Shown here: positions 43,901 through 54,024 of the stretch, piece after piece
How the letters are laid out: the number at the start of each line of letters is the position of its first letter
Position numbering within the stretch: the stretch's first letter is position 1
DNA from: CBDATA01 sp965202845
Lineage (GTDB): Bacteria > Acidobacteriota > Vicinamibacteria > Marinacidobacterales > Marinacidobacteraceae
NCBI GenBank assembly: GCA_965202845.1
Contig: OZ241856.1
Span: 1-64,000 of the forward strand
Direction: 5' to 3'
DNA: 64,000 bases
Made by a program: the position numbers and the translations under genes
Notes under the pieces: generated by a model
Seen by the model: only the letters and a program-made list of their open reading frames with translations
Told to the model about the DNA's origin: nothing
The model's database searches: none

Positions 43901-46900
43901 ACGACGATGCCTCGCCGGTGCTGACGGCGATCGAGGACAGAACGATCCGGGTGGGGCAGGCGGTGGACATCACCGCGGCGGCGACCGACGCCGACACCGG
44001 TGACACGGTCAGCTACGCCTGGACCCGCAAGGCGGGCGAGACGACCCCGGCGATCCCGTCGAGCACGGCGGTGAACGCGGCCCGGCTCCAGTTCACGCCG
44101 ACGGCGACCGGGACGTACACGATGACGGTGACCGCGTCGGACGGGAACGGAAACTCGGATACCGAGGAGGTCGTGATCACGGTGGTGGACAAGGCGACGG
44201 TCTCGGTTCCGGCGACGCTGTCGGTGACCGAGGGGACGGATGCGAACGCGACGTTGCGGATCTCCACCACTGCGACGTTCGGGGAGGCGGTGACCTTCGA
44301 CGTCGCCTACGCGAACGTAACCACGGCGGCCGGCGACTACGACGAGGTGGCGTCGGTGACGTTCGGGGCATCGGACCCCACGAAGGACATCGATATCCCG
44401 ATCACCGATGACGAGCGGGACGAGAGCGACGAGACGTTCACGGTGACGATTTCGTCGGATTCGCTTCCGGCCGGCTGGGAGCTGGGGAACGCAAAGACGA
44501 CGGTGACGATCGAGGACGACGACGCCTCGCCGGTGCTGGCGTCGATTGACGACGTGACGATCCGGCTGGGCCAGTCGGTGGACATCACCGCGAGGGCGAC
44601 CGACGCCGACACCGCCAATCTCACCTACGCCTGGACCCGCAAGGCGGGCGAGACGACCCCGGCGATCCCGCAGGGCACGGCGGTGAACGCGGCCCGGCTC
44701 CAGTTCACCCCGCCGGCGGCCGGGACGTACACGATGACGGTGACGGCCTCGGACGGCGTGAACGAGGACACTTGGGACGTGACGATCACGGTGACGGCGG
44801 CGGCGACGGTCTCGGTTCCCTCGACGGCGACGGTCGCGGAGAATGGCGGGAACGCGACGGTGCGGATCACCACCACCGCGGCGTTCGAGGCGGCGACGAC
44901 TTTCAACATCACCTACGGGGGCACCGCGACCGGCGCGGCGACTCCGGCGAACGGCGACTACGACAACGACGCGGCGACCTCGGTCACGTTCATGACGAAC
45001 GAAACCACGAAGGACATCGCGATCCCGATCACCGACGACGAGGAGGACGAGGCGAACGAGACGATCACGGTGACGATCGCGGCGGCTGCCGCGCTTCCGG
45101 CGGGCTGGAACCTGGGGAACGCAAGGACGACGGTGACGATCACCGACGACGATGCCTCTCCGGTGCTGGCGTCGATCGACGACGTGACGATCCGTCTGGG
45201 GCAGTCGGTGGGCATCACCGCGTCGGCGACCGACGCCGACACCACCAATCTCACCTACGCCTGGACCCGCAAGGCGGGCGAGACGACCCCGGCGATCCCG
45301 CAGGGCACGGCGGTGAACGCGGCCCGGCTCCAGTTCACCCCGCCGGCGGCCGGGACGTACACGATGACGGTGACGGCTTCGGACGGCGTGAACGAGGACA
45401 CCTGGGACGTGACGATCACGGTGGCGGATACGGCGACGGTCTCGGTTCCGACGGCGCGGACGGTCGCCGAGGGGGCGGGGTCCGTGACGGTGCCGGTGAA
45501 GGTTTCGGAGGCGTTCGATCAGGCGGTCACTTTCAACGTGACCTACGGGGACGGGACCGCGACCGGCGCGTCGGATCCGGCGGACGGCGACTTCGACAAC
45601 GACGCGGTGCAGTCGGTCGCGTTCACAACTTCGGGCACCAGGAAGAACATCAGCATCCCGATCACCAGCGACAAGTTTGACGAAACGAACGAGACGTTCA
45701 CGGTGACGATCGCGCCGGCGGCGGCGCTTCCGACCGGCTGGGCGCTGGGGAACGCAACGACCACGGTGACGATCACCGACGACGACGCCTCGCCGGTGCT
45801 GGCGGCGATCGACGACGTGACGCTGAAGGTGGGCCAGCAGGTGGACATCACCGCGATGGCGACCGACGCCGATGGCGACACGATCTCCTACGTCTGGACG
45901 CGCAAGACGGGCGAGACGACCCCGGCGCTCCCGCCGGGGACGCAAACAGGTCAGGCCCGGCTCCAGTTCACCCCGACGGCGGCCGGGACGTACACGATGA
46001 CGGTGCGAGCCTCGGACGACCACAACTCGGACACCGAAGAGGTGACGATCACGGTGGAGGCGGCGGCGACGGTCTCGGTGCCGGCGACGGCGACGGTCGC
46101 GGAGGATGGTGGGAACGCGACGGTGCGGATCACCACCACCGCGCAGTTCGGGCAGGCGACCATCTTCAACATCACCTACGGGGGCGCCGCCACCGGCGCG
46201 GCGACTCCGGCGGACGGCGACTACGACAACGACGCGGTGACCTCGGTCACGTTCGGGATGAACGACACCACGAAGGACATCGCGATCCCGATCACCGACG
46301 ACGACCTGGACGAGTCGAACGAGACGTTCACGGTGACGATCGCGCCGGCGGCCGCGCTTCCGGCGGGCTGGACGCTGGGGAACGCAAAGACGACGGTGAC
46401 GATCACCGACGACGATTCCTCGCCGGTGCTGACGACGCTCCCCAACGTGACGCTCAAGCTGGGGCAGGATGTGGACATGAGGGCGACGGCGACCGACGCC
46501 GACGGCGACACGATCACCTACGCCTGGACCCGGAAGACGGGCGAGACCTCCCCGGCGATCCCTTCGGGGACCAACCTGAACCGGAGACGGCTGCGGTTCA
46601 CCCCGCCGGGAACCGGAACGTACACGATGACGGTGACGGCTTCGGACGGCGTGAACTCGGACACCTGGGACGTGACGATCACGGTGGAGGCGGCGGCGAC
46701 GGTCTCGGTTCCGGCGACGCTGGAAGTGGATGAGGACGTGGGGAACGCGACAGTGCGGATCACCACCACCGAGTCGTTCGGGGAGGCGAGGACCTTCAAC
46801 ATCACCTACGGGGGGACGTCCGCCACCGGCGCGGCGAATCCGGCGAACGGCGACTACGACAACGACGCGGTGACTTCGGTGCAGTTCGGGGCGAACGACA

Positions 46901-49900
46901 CGGTGAAGGACGTCGCGATCCCGATCACCGATGACGAGGAGGACGAGGGCGCCGAGACGTTCACGGTGACGATCGCGCCGGCGGCCCCGCTTCTGGCGGG
47001 CTGGAGCCTGGGGACGGCGACGACCACGGTGACGATCACCGACGACGACGACACGCCGGAGCTGGCGACGCTCGCCGACGTCACGATCCGGCAGGGACAG
47101 GATGTGAGCATCACTGCGTCGGCGACCGACGACGACACCGCCACCCTCGCCTACACCTGGACGCGGAAGGCCGGCGAGACATCCCCGGCGATCCCGCAGG
47201 GCACGGCGCTGAACCAGGCCCGGATCCAGTTCACCCCGCCGGCGACCGGAACCTACACGATGACGGTGACGGCTTCGGACGGCGTGAACTCGGACACCGA
47301 GGACGTGACGATCACGGTGGGGACGGCTTCGACGGTGTCGGTCCCCTCGACGCTGACGGTCGCGGAAAGCGCGGGGAACGCGACGGTGCCGGTGACGGTT
47401 TCGGAGGCGTTCGGCGAGGCGGTGACCTTGAACGTGACCTACGGGGGCGCGTCCGCCACCGGCGCGGCGAATCCGGCGAACGGCGACTATGACAACGACG
47501 CGGTGACCACGGTGCAGTTCAGCGCGACGCGGACGACCCGGAACATCACGATCCCGATCACCAACGACAAGCTGGACGAGAGCGACGAGACGTTCACGGT
47601 GACGATCGCGGCGGCGAACCCGCTTCCGACCGGCTGGACGCTGGGCACGGCGACGACCACGGTGACGATCACCGACGACGACTCCTCGCCGGTGCTGGCG
47701 GCGATCGACGACGTGACGCTCAAGGTGGGGCAGAAGTTGGACATCACCGCGTCGGCGACCGACGCCGATGATGGCGACACGGTCACCTACGCCTGGACCC
47801 GCAAGACGGGCGAGACGACCCCGGCGATCCCGCCGGGCACGAACCGGAACGTGCCCCGGCTCCAGTTCACGCCGACGGCCGGGACCTACACGATGACGGT
47901 GACGGCATCGGACGGAAACGGGAACTCGGACACCGAGGACGTGGTGATCACGGTGGGGGCGTCGGCGACGGTTTCGGTTCCGGCGACGCTGACGGTCGCG
48001 GAGGGAGTGGGGAACGCGACGGTGCGGATCACCACGACCGAGGAGTTCGGGCAGGCGGTGACCTTCAACGTGACCTACGGCGGCTCGTCGGCGACCGGCG
48101 CGGCGACCCCGGCGGACGGCGACTACGACAACGACGCGGCGACCTCGGTGGCGTTCACCGCGACCGACACCACGAAGGACATTGCGATCCCGATCACCGA
48201 CGACGCCCTGGACGAGTCGAACGAGACGTTCACGGTGACGATCGCGGCGGCCGCGCTTCCGGAGGGCTGGGTTCTGGGGACGGCGACGACCACGGTCACG
48301 ATCACCGACGACGATTCCTCGCCGGTGCTGACGGCGATCAACGACGAGACGCTCAAGCTGGGGCAGGAGGTGGACATCACCGCGTCGGCGACCGACGCCG
48401 ACACCGGCGACACGATCAGCTACTCCTGGGCGCGGAAGTCGGGCGATGCGATCCCGCAGGGCACGACGCTGAACCAGGCCCGGCTCCGGTTCACCCCGAC
48501 GGCGACCGGAACCTGGACGCTGACGGTGACGGCGTCGGACGGAACGAACTCGGACACCGAGGACGTGACGATCACGGTGGGAACGGCGTCGACGGTTTCG
48601 GTGCCGGGGACGCTGACGGTCGCGGAAAGCGTGGGGAACGCGACGGTGCGGATCACCACCACCGAGGCGTTCGGTCAGGCGGTCTCCTTCAACGTGACCT
48701 ACGGCGGCTCGTCGGCGACCGGCGCGGCGACCCCGGCGAACGGCGACTACGACAACGACGCGGTGACCTCGGTTGCGTTCACCGCGACCGACACTACGAA
48801 GGACATTGCGATTCCGATCACCGACGACAGCCTGGACGAGAGCGACGAGACGTTCACGGTGACGATCGCGCCGGCGTCGGAGCTCCCGGACGGCTGGACG
48901 CTGGGCACGGCGAAGACGACGGTCACGATCACCGACAACGATTCCTCGCCGGTGCTGGCCGCGATTGACGATGTGACGCTGAAGGTGGGTCAGGCGGTGA
49001 ACATCCTCGCGGCGGCGACCGACGCCGACACCGGCGACACGATCAGCTACGCCTGGACGCGAAAGGCGGGCGAGACGACCCCGGCGATCCCGGGCGGCAC
49101 GGCGGTGAACGCGGCCCGGCTCCAGTTCACCCCGCCGGCGACCGGGACGTACACGATGACGGTGACGGCTTCGGACGGCACGAACACGGACACCGAGGAG
49201 GTGGTGATCACGGTGGGGACGGCGGCGACGGTCTCGGTTCCCCAGACGCTGTCGGTCGCGGAGGGAGCGGGGAACGCGACGGTGCGGATCACGACTTCGG
49301 AGGCGTTCGGGGAGGCGGTGACCTTCAACGTCACCTACGGGGGGACCGCGACCGGCGCGGCGGCTCCGGCGGACGGCGACTACGACAACGACGCGGCGAC
49401 CTCGGTGGCGTTCGGCGCGACCGACACCACGAAGGACATCGTGATCCCGATTACCAACGACAGCCTGGACGAGAGCGACGAGACGATCACGGTGACGATC
49501 GCGGCTTCGGGGACGCTCCCGAACGGCTGGACGCTGAGCCGGGCGACGTCCACGGTGACGATCACCGACGACGATTCCTCGCCGGAGCTGACCGCGATTG
49601 ACGACGTGACGCTGAAGCTGGGACAGGGAGTCGACATCACCGCGGCGGCGACCGACGCCGACGCCAGCGACACGATCACCTACGCCTGGACCCGGGCGTC
49701 GAGCGAGACGACCCCGGCGATCCCGGGCGGCACGGCGGTGAACGCGGCCCGGCTCCAGTTCACCCCGCCGGGAACGGGGACCTACACGATGACGGTGACG
49801 GCGAGCGACGGAACGAACACGGACACCGAGGACGTGACGATCACGGTGACCGAGGCGGCGACGGTCTCGGTGCCGCAGACGCTCGCGGTGACCGAGGGCA

Positions 49901-52900
49901 CGGATGCGAACGCGACGGTGACGATCACCGCGTCCGAGGCGTTCGGGCAGGCGGTGACCTTCAACGTGACCTACGGGGGCACCGCGACCGGCGCTTCGAC
50001 CCCGGCGAACGGCGACTACGACAACGATGCGGTGACCTCGGTGGCGTTTGGCGCGACCGACACCACGAAGGACATCGCGATCCCGCTGACCGACGACGAG
50101 CTGGCGGAGTCGGACGAGACGATCACGGTGACGATCGCGGCTTCGGGGACGCTCCCGGCCGGCTGGACGCTGAGCCGGGCGATGACCACGGTGACGATCA
50201 CCGACGACGACGACGCGCCGGAGCTTTCGGCGATCGCCGACGAGACGCTCAAGCTGGGGCAGGCGGTCGACATCACCGCGGTGGCGACCGACGACGACAC
50301 CGACACCCTCACCTACACCTGGACGCGCAAGGCGGGCGAGACCTCTCCGGCGATCCCGCAGGGCACGGCGCAGAACGCTGCGCGGCTGCAGTTCACCCCG
50401 CCGGCCGTCGGCACGTACACGATGACGGTGACGGCGTCGGACGGCGTCAACTCGGACACCGAGGACGTCACGATCACGGTGGGCACGTCGTCGACGGTCT
50501 CGATCCCGGCGACGCTCCAGGTGACCGAGGGGACGGATGCGAACGCGACGGTGACGATCACCACCACCGAGGCGTTCGGGGAGGCGGTGACGTTGAACGT
50601 GACCTATGCGGGCACCGCGACCGGCGCGGCGAACCCGGCGAACGGCGACTACGACAACGATGCGGTGACTTCGGTGCAGTTCGGGGCGAGCGACACCACG
50701 AAGGACATCGCGATCCCGCTCACCGACGACGACCTGGACGAGGCGGCGGAGACCATCGAGGTGACGATCGCGGCGGCGACCTCGCTCCCGGACGGCTGGG
50801 TGCTGGGCCGGGCGACCACCACGGTGACGATCACCGACGACGACGCCTCGCCGGAGCTGGCGGCCATCGACGACGTCGGGCTCCGCTTGGGCCGGGGGGT
50901 GGACATCACCGCCTCGGCGACCGATGCCGACAACGACTCGATCACCTACGCCTGGACGCGCAAGACGGGCGAGACGACTCCGGCGATCCCATCGGGCACG
51001 CGGCTGAACCGGGCGCGGCTGCGCTTCACCCCGCCGGCGACCGGGACGTACACGATGACGGTGACGGCGAGGGACGGCAACGGCAACTCGGATACCGAGG
51101 ACGTGACGATCACGGTGGGAACCAAGGCGCCGGTCTCGATCCCGGCGACGCTTTCGGTCGCGGAGAGCGCGGGGAATGCGACGGTGCGGGTGACGACCTC
51201 GGAGGCGTTCGGGCAGGCGGTGACGCTGAACGTGACCTACGCGGGCACCGCGACCGGGGCGGCGAATCCGGCGAACGGCGACTACGACAACGACGCGGCG
51301 ACCTCGGTCGCGTTCGGCGCGTCGGACCTGACGAAGGACATCGTGATCCCGATCACCGACGACGACACGCCCGAGTCAGCGGAGACGATCGAGGTGCGGA
51401 TCGCCGGGACGCTCCCGGCCGGCTTCGAGTTCGGCAACGCCCTGACGACGGTGACGATCACCGACGACGACTCCATCGAGACGGCGGCTCCGACCGGCGG
51501 TGGCGGTGGCGGTGGCGGCGGTTCGGGCGGCGACGACGACGATGATGACGAGGGGGGCACGGTGATCGCCTCCCCGTCCTCGCTGGACGTGCCGGAGGGC
51601 GGCCAGGGGACCTACACGGTGGTTCTGGACGCGGCGCCCACCGGGCAGGTGACGGTGCGGGTGGCGGGGGCGTCGGGCGCGGTGACGGTGGACATCGCCG
51701 CGCTCACCTTCACCCCCGAGACCTGGAACGTCCCGCAGGCGGTGACGGTGCGCGCCGCCGAGGACGACGACGCCCGGCCGGAGCCGGTGGTGACGCTGAC
51801 CCACTCCGCCAGCGGCGGCGGCTACGACGAGGACTCCGCCGCCCCGGTTTCGGTGCGGGTGATCGAAGACGACCAGGTGCGGATCAACGTGACCCCGGCC
51901 GACCTCGAGGTGGACGAGGGCGGCGCCAGCGCCTACACGGTCGCGCTGGACAGCGCGCCCTCGGGCGCGGTGACGGTGGCGGTGACCGGGGCGTCGGGCG
52001 ACGTGACGGTGGACGCCGCCTCGCTGACCTTCGCGCCGTCGAACTGGCGCGATCCGCAGACGGTCCGGGTCTCGGCGGGCGAGGACGACGACGCGGCGCC
52101 GGACACGGCGGTGTTGCGCCACCGGGCTTCGGGCGGCGGCTACGACGCCGCGCCGGAGGCGCAGGTCGCGGTGAGCGTGATCGAAAACGACGAGGTGGGC
52201 GTGACGGTGACGCCGACCGAGCTGACGGTGGACGAGGGGAGCGCCGGGAGCTACACGGTGGCGCTGGAAAGCGAGCCGCTGGCCCCGGTGACGGTGACCC
52301 CGTCCAGCAGCGCGGCGACCGCGGCGACGGTGTCGGGCGCCCTGGTGTTCACCGCGGCGGACTGGGCGACCCCGCAGACGGTGACGGTGACCGGGGTCGA
52401 GGACGAGGATTCGCTGGAGGACACCTCCGCGACGGTGCTCCACGCGGTCTCCGGCGGCGACTACGACGGAGTGGCGGCGGATTCGGTCGCGGTGACGGTG
52501 CGGAACACGACCTCCTCGAAGGAGATGGAGCGGGCGAACCGGGCGCAGGAGGTCCTGCTGCCGCAGACGACGGCGGTATTCCTCGCGCAATCGCTGGGCG
52601 CGGTGGGGGAGCGGATCGAGGGCAGGGCGCCCGGCGGCGGGGGCGGTTCGGCCGGCGTGCGGATGGGCCTCATGCCGATCGCGCCGGACGGCTTCGGGAC
52701 GCAGTTCGGGCAGTACGGCCGGGGTCCCCGCGCGCTCTTCGGCATTCCGGACGCCCCGGGGATGAGCCAGCAGGGAACCCGGAGCGAGATCGGGGGGCAG
52801 CGGCTCCCGACGCCCTTCGAGATGCTGAACGGCGCGGCGTTCAACGTGATGGTGGGGCAGGACGAGGAGGAGGCCGCCAGCGGCGGTCCGGGAATCGGGC

Positions 52901-54024
52901 TCTGGGGCGGCGGCCGCCTGCTCACGCTTTCCGGAGTGGACCAGGAGGTCTCCTGGGACGGCGGGCTGTGGTCGGCGCATCTGGGGGCGGACATCCAGCT
53001 GGGGAGGAACGTCCTCGCCGGAGTCGCGGTTTCCTACGGGGAGAGCGACTTCGATGCGATGAGCATGGACGAGGAGGAGGGCCGCGAGATCCCCCTGTCC
53101 CACCGGACCCGGCTGACCGTCGCCCAGCCGTATCTGGCGTGGATGACGTCCGGCGGGTCCTACGGCTGGGTGAGCGGGAGCTACGGCCGGGGCGAGGCGC
53201 GGGTGCAGGAGGAGGGAGCGAAGCTGCGGCGCGCCGGCATGAACTACGCAGGAGTCGCGGCGGGCGGTCGCGGGGTGCTCTTCGCGAACTCCGGCATGCT
53301 CTCATCGGGGGGCGTGACCCGGCTGGCGGTGAAGACCGAGGGCGCCTCGGCGCGGATCCACACAGAGGCGACGGACGGCCTCGCGGAGCAGGACGCCCGG
53401 GTTCACCGGGTGCGGCTGCTGCTGGAGGGTTCCCACGAACATGGGTTCGGAAGCGGCTCGCTGACGCCGGCGGTGGAGGTGGGGGTGCGGCACGACGCCG
53501 GGGACGCGGCGCAGGGAGCGGGCGTGGAAGTGGGCGGAAGCCTGCGCTACCGGTCGTTCTCGTCGGGGCTGACGGTGGAGCTGCGCACCCGGGGGCTGGT
53601 GACGCACGCCGAGGCGGAGCGTCGGGAGTGGGGCTTCGGCGGGCTGGTGATCCTGACGCCGGGGCAGGACGGCCGGGGCCCGTTCCTGATGCTCGCGCCG
53701 TCGAAGGGCGAGGTCGAGACCCGCTCCGGACAGCTGTTCGACCGGATGCCGGGGCAGTCCTCCGCCGGAATCTTCGGCGGAGCGGACACCCTCCGCGGGG
53801 TGCGGCGTTTCGAGGCGGAGGGCGGCCACGGCTTCGGCCTGGGCGCGGGCGCGCTCGCGCCCTACGCGGGGGTCTCGACGGCGGAAGCCGGCCAGGACTG
53901 GCGCATGGGCCTCCGCTACCAGCTGGGCGAGGGCGTCCGCCTGGGGCTGGAGGGGGCGCGCCAGGACGGAACCCTCGGCGCCGCCGGGAAGAGCCTGCGG
54001 CTGGAAGGATCGCTGACCTGGTAG
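40909..54024 (+). CDS. Giant repetitive surface protein with Calx-beta/Ig-like repeats and C-terminal outer-membrane barrel
   Basis: 4,371 residues. The ATG at 40909 gives a signal peptide (GRLFVAALLLALTAPFAPG); a TTG four codons upstream is the alternative. Two fibronectin-III-like domains (about 34-230) and a Calx-beta domain are followed from residue ~367 to ~3523 by 15 pairs of an Ig/cadherin-like module (ATDADGDTISYAWTRK) and a Calx-beta module (VSVPATLTVAEG, PITDDSLDESDETFTVTI), ~210 residues per pair. A Gly10 and Asp6 linker, three ~105-residue modules (VTVDEGG.. type), then a ~380-residue barrel ending in SLTW. The Asp-rich loops probably bind calcium. This fits a type V (autotransporter-like) adhesin, Thr/Asp-rich and nearly lacking Cys. 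Low repeat divergence suggests ongoing recombination. Confidence 0.9.
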   Translation: MFAGARVGRLFVAALLLALTAPFAPGVAAAQSIPAPVITKVEPRNGHVFLWWTQANTGAVKSWVIERKEGSGEFTFSIHQANFPNVSPKRIDRLKNGTTYRFRIRAAGHSSGVFSPWSESSDPVTPAPPPAKPTGFKAIPGKAQIVLEWDKPSDPTITKWQGLFDLATGKAIAPWKDLTPVSMGTKLRHTVTGLTNGKEYEFQIRAATAYVSVTGGLSAVIKATPRAGTGKTLTLSVANTSITEGDSGKTDVTITATLSEGAPKGFGVSFAPDSGSTERSVSVPTLLSNTCASSTTRANFDYCIAHDLPRVLVAEGARTTRFTIGIVGDRRDENDETFGINVFPFTGDVTERAEWDGSSISLTIADDDSTPVLTAIEDASWRLGETVEITAVATDADTEDTISYSWSRVSGATLPADAVLDAARLRFTPTATGTYTMRVTASDGVNEDTEDVTITVVDKASVSVPATATVAEGGGNATVRITTAAEFREAVVFNVTYADGTATGAAAPADGDYDNDAVTSVTFPAGETTKDIAIPITDDSLDESDKTFTVTIAPAASLPAGWELGTATTTVTITDDDSSPELAAIDDVTFRIGQQVNVLASATDADNDPISYVWTRKAGETTPALPPGTALNQARLRFVPRALGTYTMTVRTSDGNGNSDTEEVTITVESGATVSVPATLTVAEDGGNATVRITTTVAFGQAVSFNVTYGDGTATGASDPANGDYDNDAAPSVQFTARGTTADIVIPITDDSLDEGDETFTVTIAPVGSLLAGWKLGTAKTTVTITDDDSSPELTAINDVTLKVGQQVDITAAATDADGDTVSYAWSRKAGETTPALPDGTSLSGDQLRFTPTATGTYTMTVTASDGNGNSDTEEVVITVGAAATISIPAKLTVAESAGRPSIRITSSEALPQRVSYTVTYADGTAIESRRRRPGDYQKDALMGNVDPRSSTGFLYFRINNDKLDEPDETFTISISISGSLPAGWTMGNATTTVTITDDDASPVLTAIEDRTIRVGQAVDITAAATDADTGDTVSYAWTRKAGETTPAIPSSTAVNAARLQFTPTATGTYTMTVTASDGNGNSDTEEVVITVVDKATVSVPATLSVTEGTDANATLRISTTATFGEAVTFDVAYANVTTAAGDYDEVASVTFGASDPTKDIDIPITDDERDESDETFTVTISSDSLPAGWELGNAKTTVTIEDDDASPVLASIDDVTIRLGQSVDITARATDADTANLTYAWTRKAGETTPAIPQGTAVNAARLQFTPPAAGTYTMTVTASDGVNEDTWDVTITVTAAATVSVPSTATVAENGGNATVRITTTAAFEAATTFNITYGGTATGAATPANGDYDNDAATSVTFMTNETTKDIAIPITDDEEDEANETITVTIAAAAALPAGWNLGNARTTVTITDDDASPVLASIDDVTIRLGQSVGITASATDADTTNLTYAWTRKAGETTPAIPQGTAVNAARLQFTPPAAGTYTMTVTASDGVNEDTWDVTITVADTATVSVPTARTVAEGAGSVTVPVKVSEAFDQAVTFNVTYGDGTATGASDPADGDFDNDAVQSVAFTTSGTRKNISIPITSDKFDETNETFTVTIAPAAALPTGWALGNATTTVTITDDDASPVLAAIDDVTLKVGQQVDITAMATDADGDTISYVWTRKTGETTPALPPGTQTGQARLQFTPTAAGTYTMTVRASDDHNSDTEEVTITVEAAATVSVPATATVAEDGGNATVRITTTAQFGQATIFNITYGGAATGAATPADGDYDNDAVTSVTFGMNDTTKDIAIPITDDDLDESNETFTVTIAPAAALPAGWTLGNAKTTVTITDDDSSPVLTTLPNVTLKLGQDVDMRATATDADGDTITYAWTRKTGETSPAIPSGTNLNRRRLRFTPPGTGTYTMTVTASDGVNSDTWDVTITVEAAATVSVPATLEVDEDVGNATVRITTTESFGEARTFNITYGGTSATGAANPANGDYDNDAVTSVQFGANDTVKDVAIPITDDEEDEGAETFTVTIAPAAPLLAGWSLGTATTTVTITDDDDTPELATLADVTIRQGQDVSITASATDDDTATLAYTWTRKAGETSPAIPQGTALNQARIQFTPPATGTYTMTVTASDGVNSDTEDVTITVGTASTVSVPSTLTVAESAGNATVPVTVSEAFGEAVTLNVTYGGASATGAANPANGDYDNDAVTTVQFSATRTTRNITIPITNDKLDESDETFTVTIAAANPLPTGWTLGTATTTVTITDDDSSPVLAAIDDVTLKVGQKLDITASATDADDGDTVTYAWTRKTGETTPAIPPGTNRNVPRLQFTPTAGTYTMTVTASDGNGNSDTEDVVITVGASATVSVPATLTVAEGVGNATVRITTTEEFGQAVTFNVTYGGSSATGAATPADGDYDNDAATSVAFTATDTTKDIAIPITDDALDESNETFTVTIAAAALPEGWVLGTATTTVTITDDDSSPVLTAINDETLKLGQEVDITASATDADTGDTISYSWARKSGDAIPQGTTLNQARLRFTPTATGTWTLTVTASDGTNSDTEDVTITVGTASTVSVPGTLTVAESVGNATVRITTTEAFGQAVSFNVTYGGSSATGAATPANGDYDNDAVTSVAFTATDTTKDIAIPITDDSLDESDETFTVTIAPASELPDGWTLGTAKTTVTITDNDSSPVLAAIDDVTLKVGQAVNILAAATDADTGDTISYAWTRKAGETTPAIPGGTAVNAARLQFTPPATGTYTMTVTASDGTNTDTEEVVITVGTAATVSVPQTLSVAEGAGNATVRITTSEAFGEAVTFNVTYGGTATGAAAPADGDYDNDAATSVAFGATDTTKDIVIPITNDSLDESDETITVTIAASGTLPNGWTLSRATSTVTITDDDSSPELTAIDDVTLKLGQGVDITAAATDADASDTITYAWTRASSETTPAIPGGTAVNAARLQFTPPGTGTYTMTVTASDGTNTDTEDVTITVTEAATVSVPQTLAVTEGTDANATVTITASEAFGQAVTFNVTYGGTATGASTPANGDYDNDAVTSVAFGATDTTKDIAIPLTDDELAESDETITVTIAASGTLPAGWTLSRAMTTVTITDDDDAPELSAIADETLKLGQAVDITAVATDDDTDTLTYTWTRKAGETSPAIPQGTAQNAARLQFTPPAVGTYTMTVTASDGVNSDTEDVTITVGTSSTVSIPATLQVTEGTDANATVTITTTEAFGEAVTLNVTYAGTATGAANPANGDYDNDAVTSVQFGASDTTKDIAIPLTDDDLDEAAETIEVTIAAATSLPDGWVLGRATTTVTITDDDASPELAAIDDVGLRLGRGVDITASATDADNDSITYAWTRKTGETTPAIPSGTRLNRARLRFTPPATGTYTMTVTARDGNGNSDTEDVTITVGTKAPVSIPATLSVAESAGNATVRVTTSEAFGQAVTLNVTYAGTATGAANPANGDYDNDAATSVAFGASDLTKDIVIPITDDDTPESAETIEVRIAGTLPAGFEFGNALTTVTITDDDSIETAAPTGGGGGGGGGSGGDDDDDDEGGTVIASPSSLDVPEGGQGTYTVVLDAAPTGQVTVRVAGASGAVTVDIAALTFTPETWNVPQAVTVRAAEDDDARPEPVVTLTHSASGGGYDEDSAAPVSVRVIEDDQVRINVTPADLEVDEGGASAYTVALDSAPSGAVTVAVTGASGDVTVDAASLTFAPSNWRDPQTVRVSAGEDDDAAPDTAVLRHRASGGGYDAAPEAQVAVSVIENDEVGVTVTPTELTVDEGSAGSYTVALESEPLAPVTVTPSSSAATAATVSGALVFTAADWATPQTVTVTGVEDEDSLEDTSATVLHAVSGGDYDGVAADSVAVTVRNTTSSKEMERANRAQEVLLPQTTAVFLAQSLGAVGERIEGRAPGGGGGSAGVRMGLMPIAPDGFGTQFGQYGRGPRALFGIPDAPGMSQQGTRSEIGGQRLPTPFEMLNGAAFNVMVGQDEEEAASGGPGIGLWGGGRLLTLSGVDQEVSWDGGLWSAHLGADIQLGRNVLAGVAVSYGESDFDAMSMDEEEGREIPLSHRTRLTVAQPYLAWMTSGGSYGWVSGSYGRGEARVQEEGAKLRRAGMNYAGVAAGGRGVLFANSGMLSSGGVTRLAVKTEGASARIHTEATDGLAEQDARVHRVRLLLEGSHEHGFGSGSLTPAVEVGVRHDAGDAAQGAGVEVGGSLRYRSFSSGLTVELRTRGLVTHAEAERREWGFGGLVILTPGQDGRGPFLMLAPSKGEVETRSGQLFDRMPGQSSAGIFGGADTLRGVRRFEAEGGHGFGLGAGALAPYAGVSTAEAGQDWRMGLRYQLGEGVRLGLEGARQDGTLGAAGKSLRLEGSLTW

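Noticed and set aside
42127..46023. 1,298-codon minus-strand frame within the giant gene (HRHRVRPGRR-like repeats)
   Set aside because: A mirror of the repeated plus-strand codons; the repeat nature comes from the real gene.
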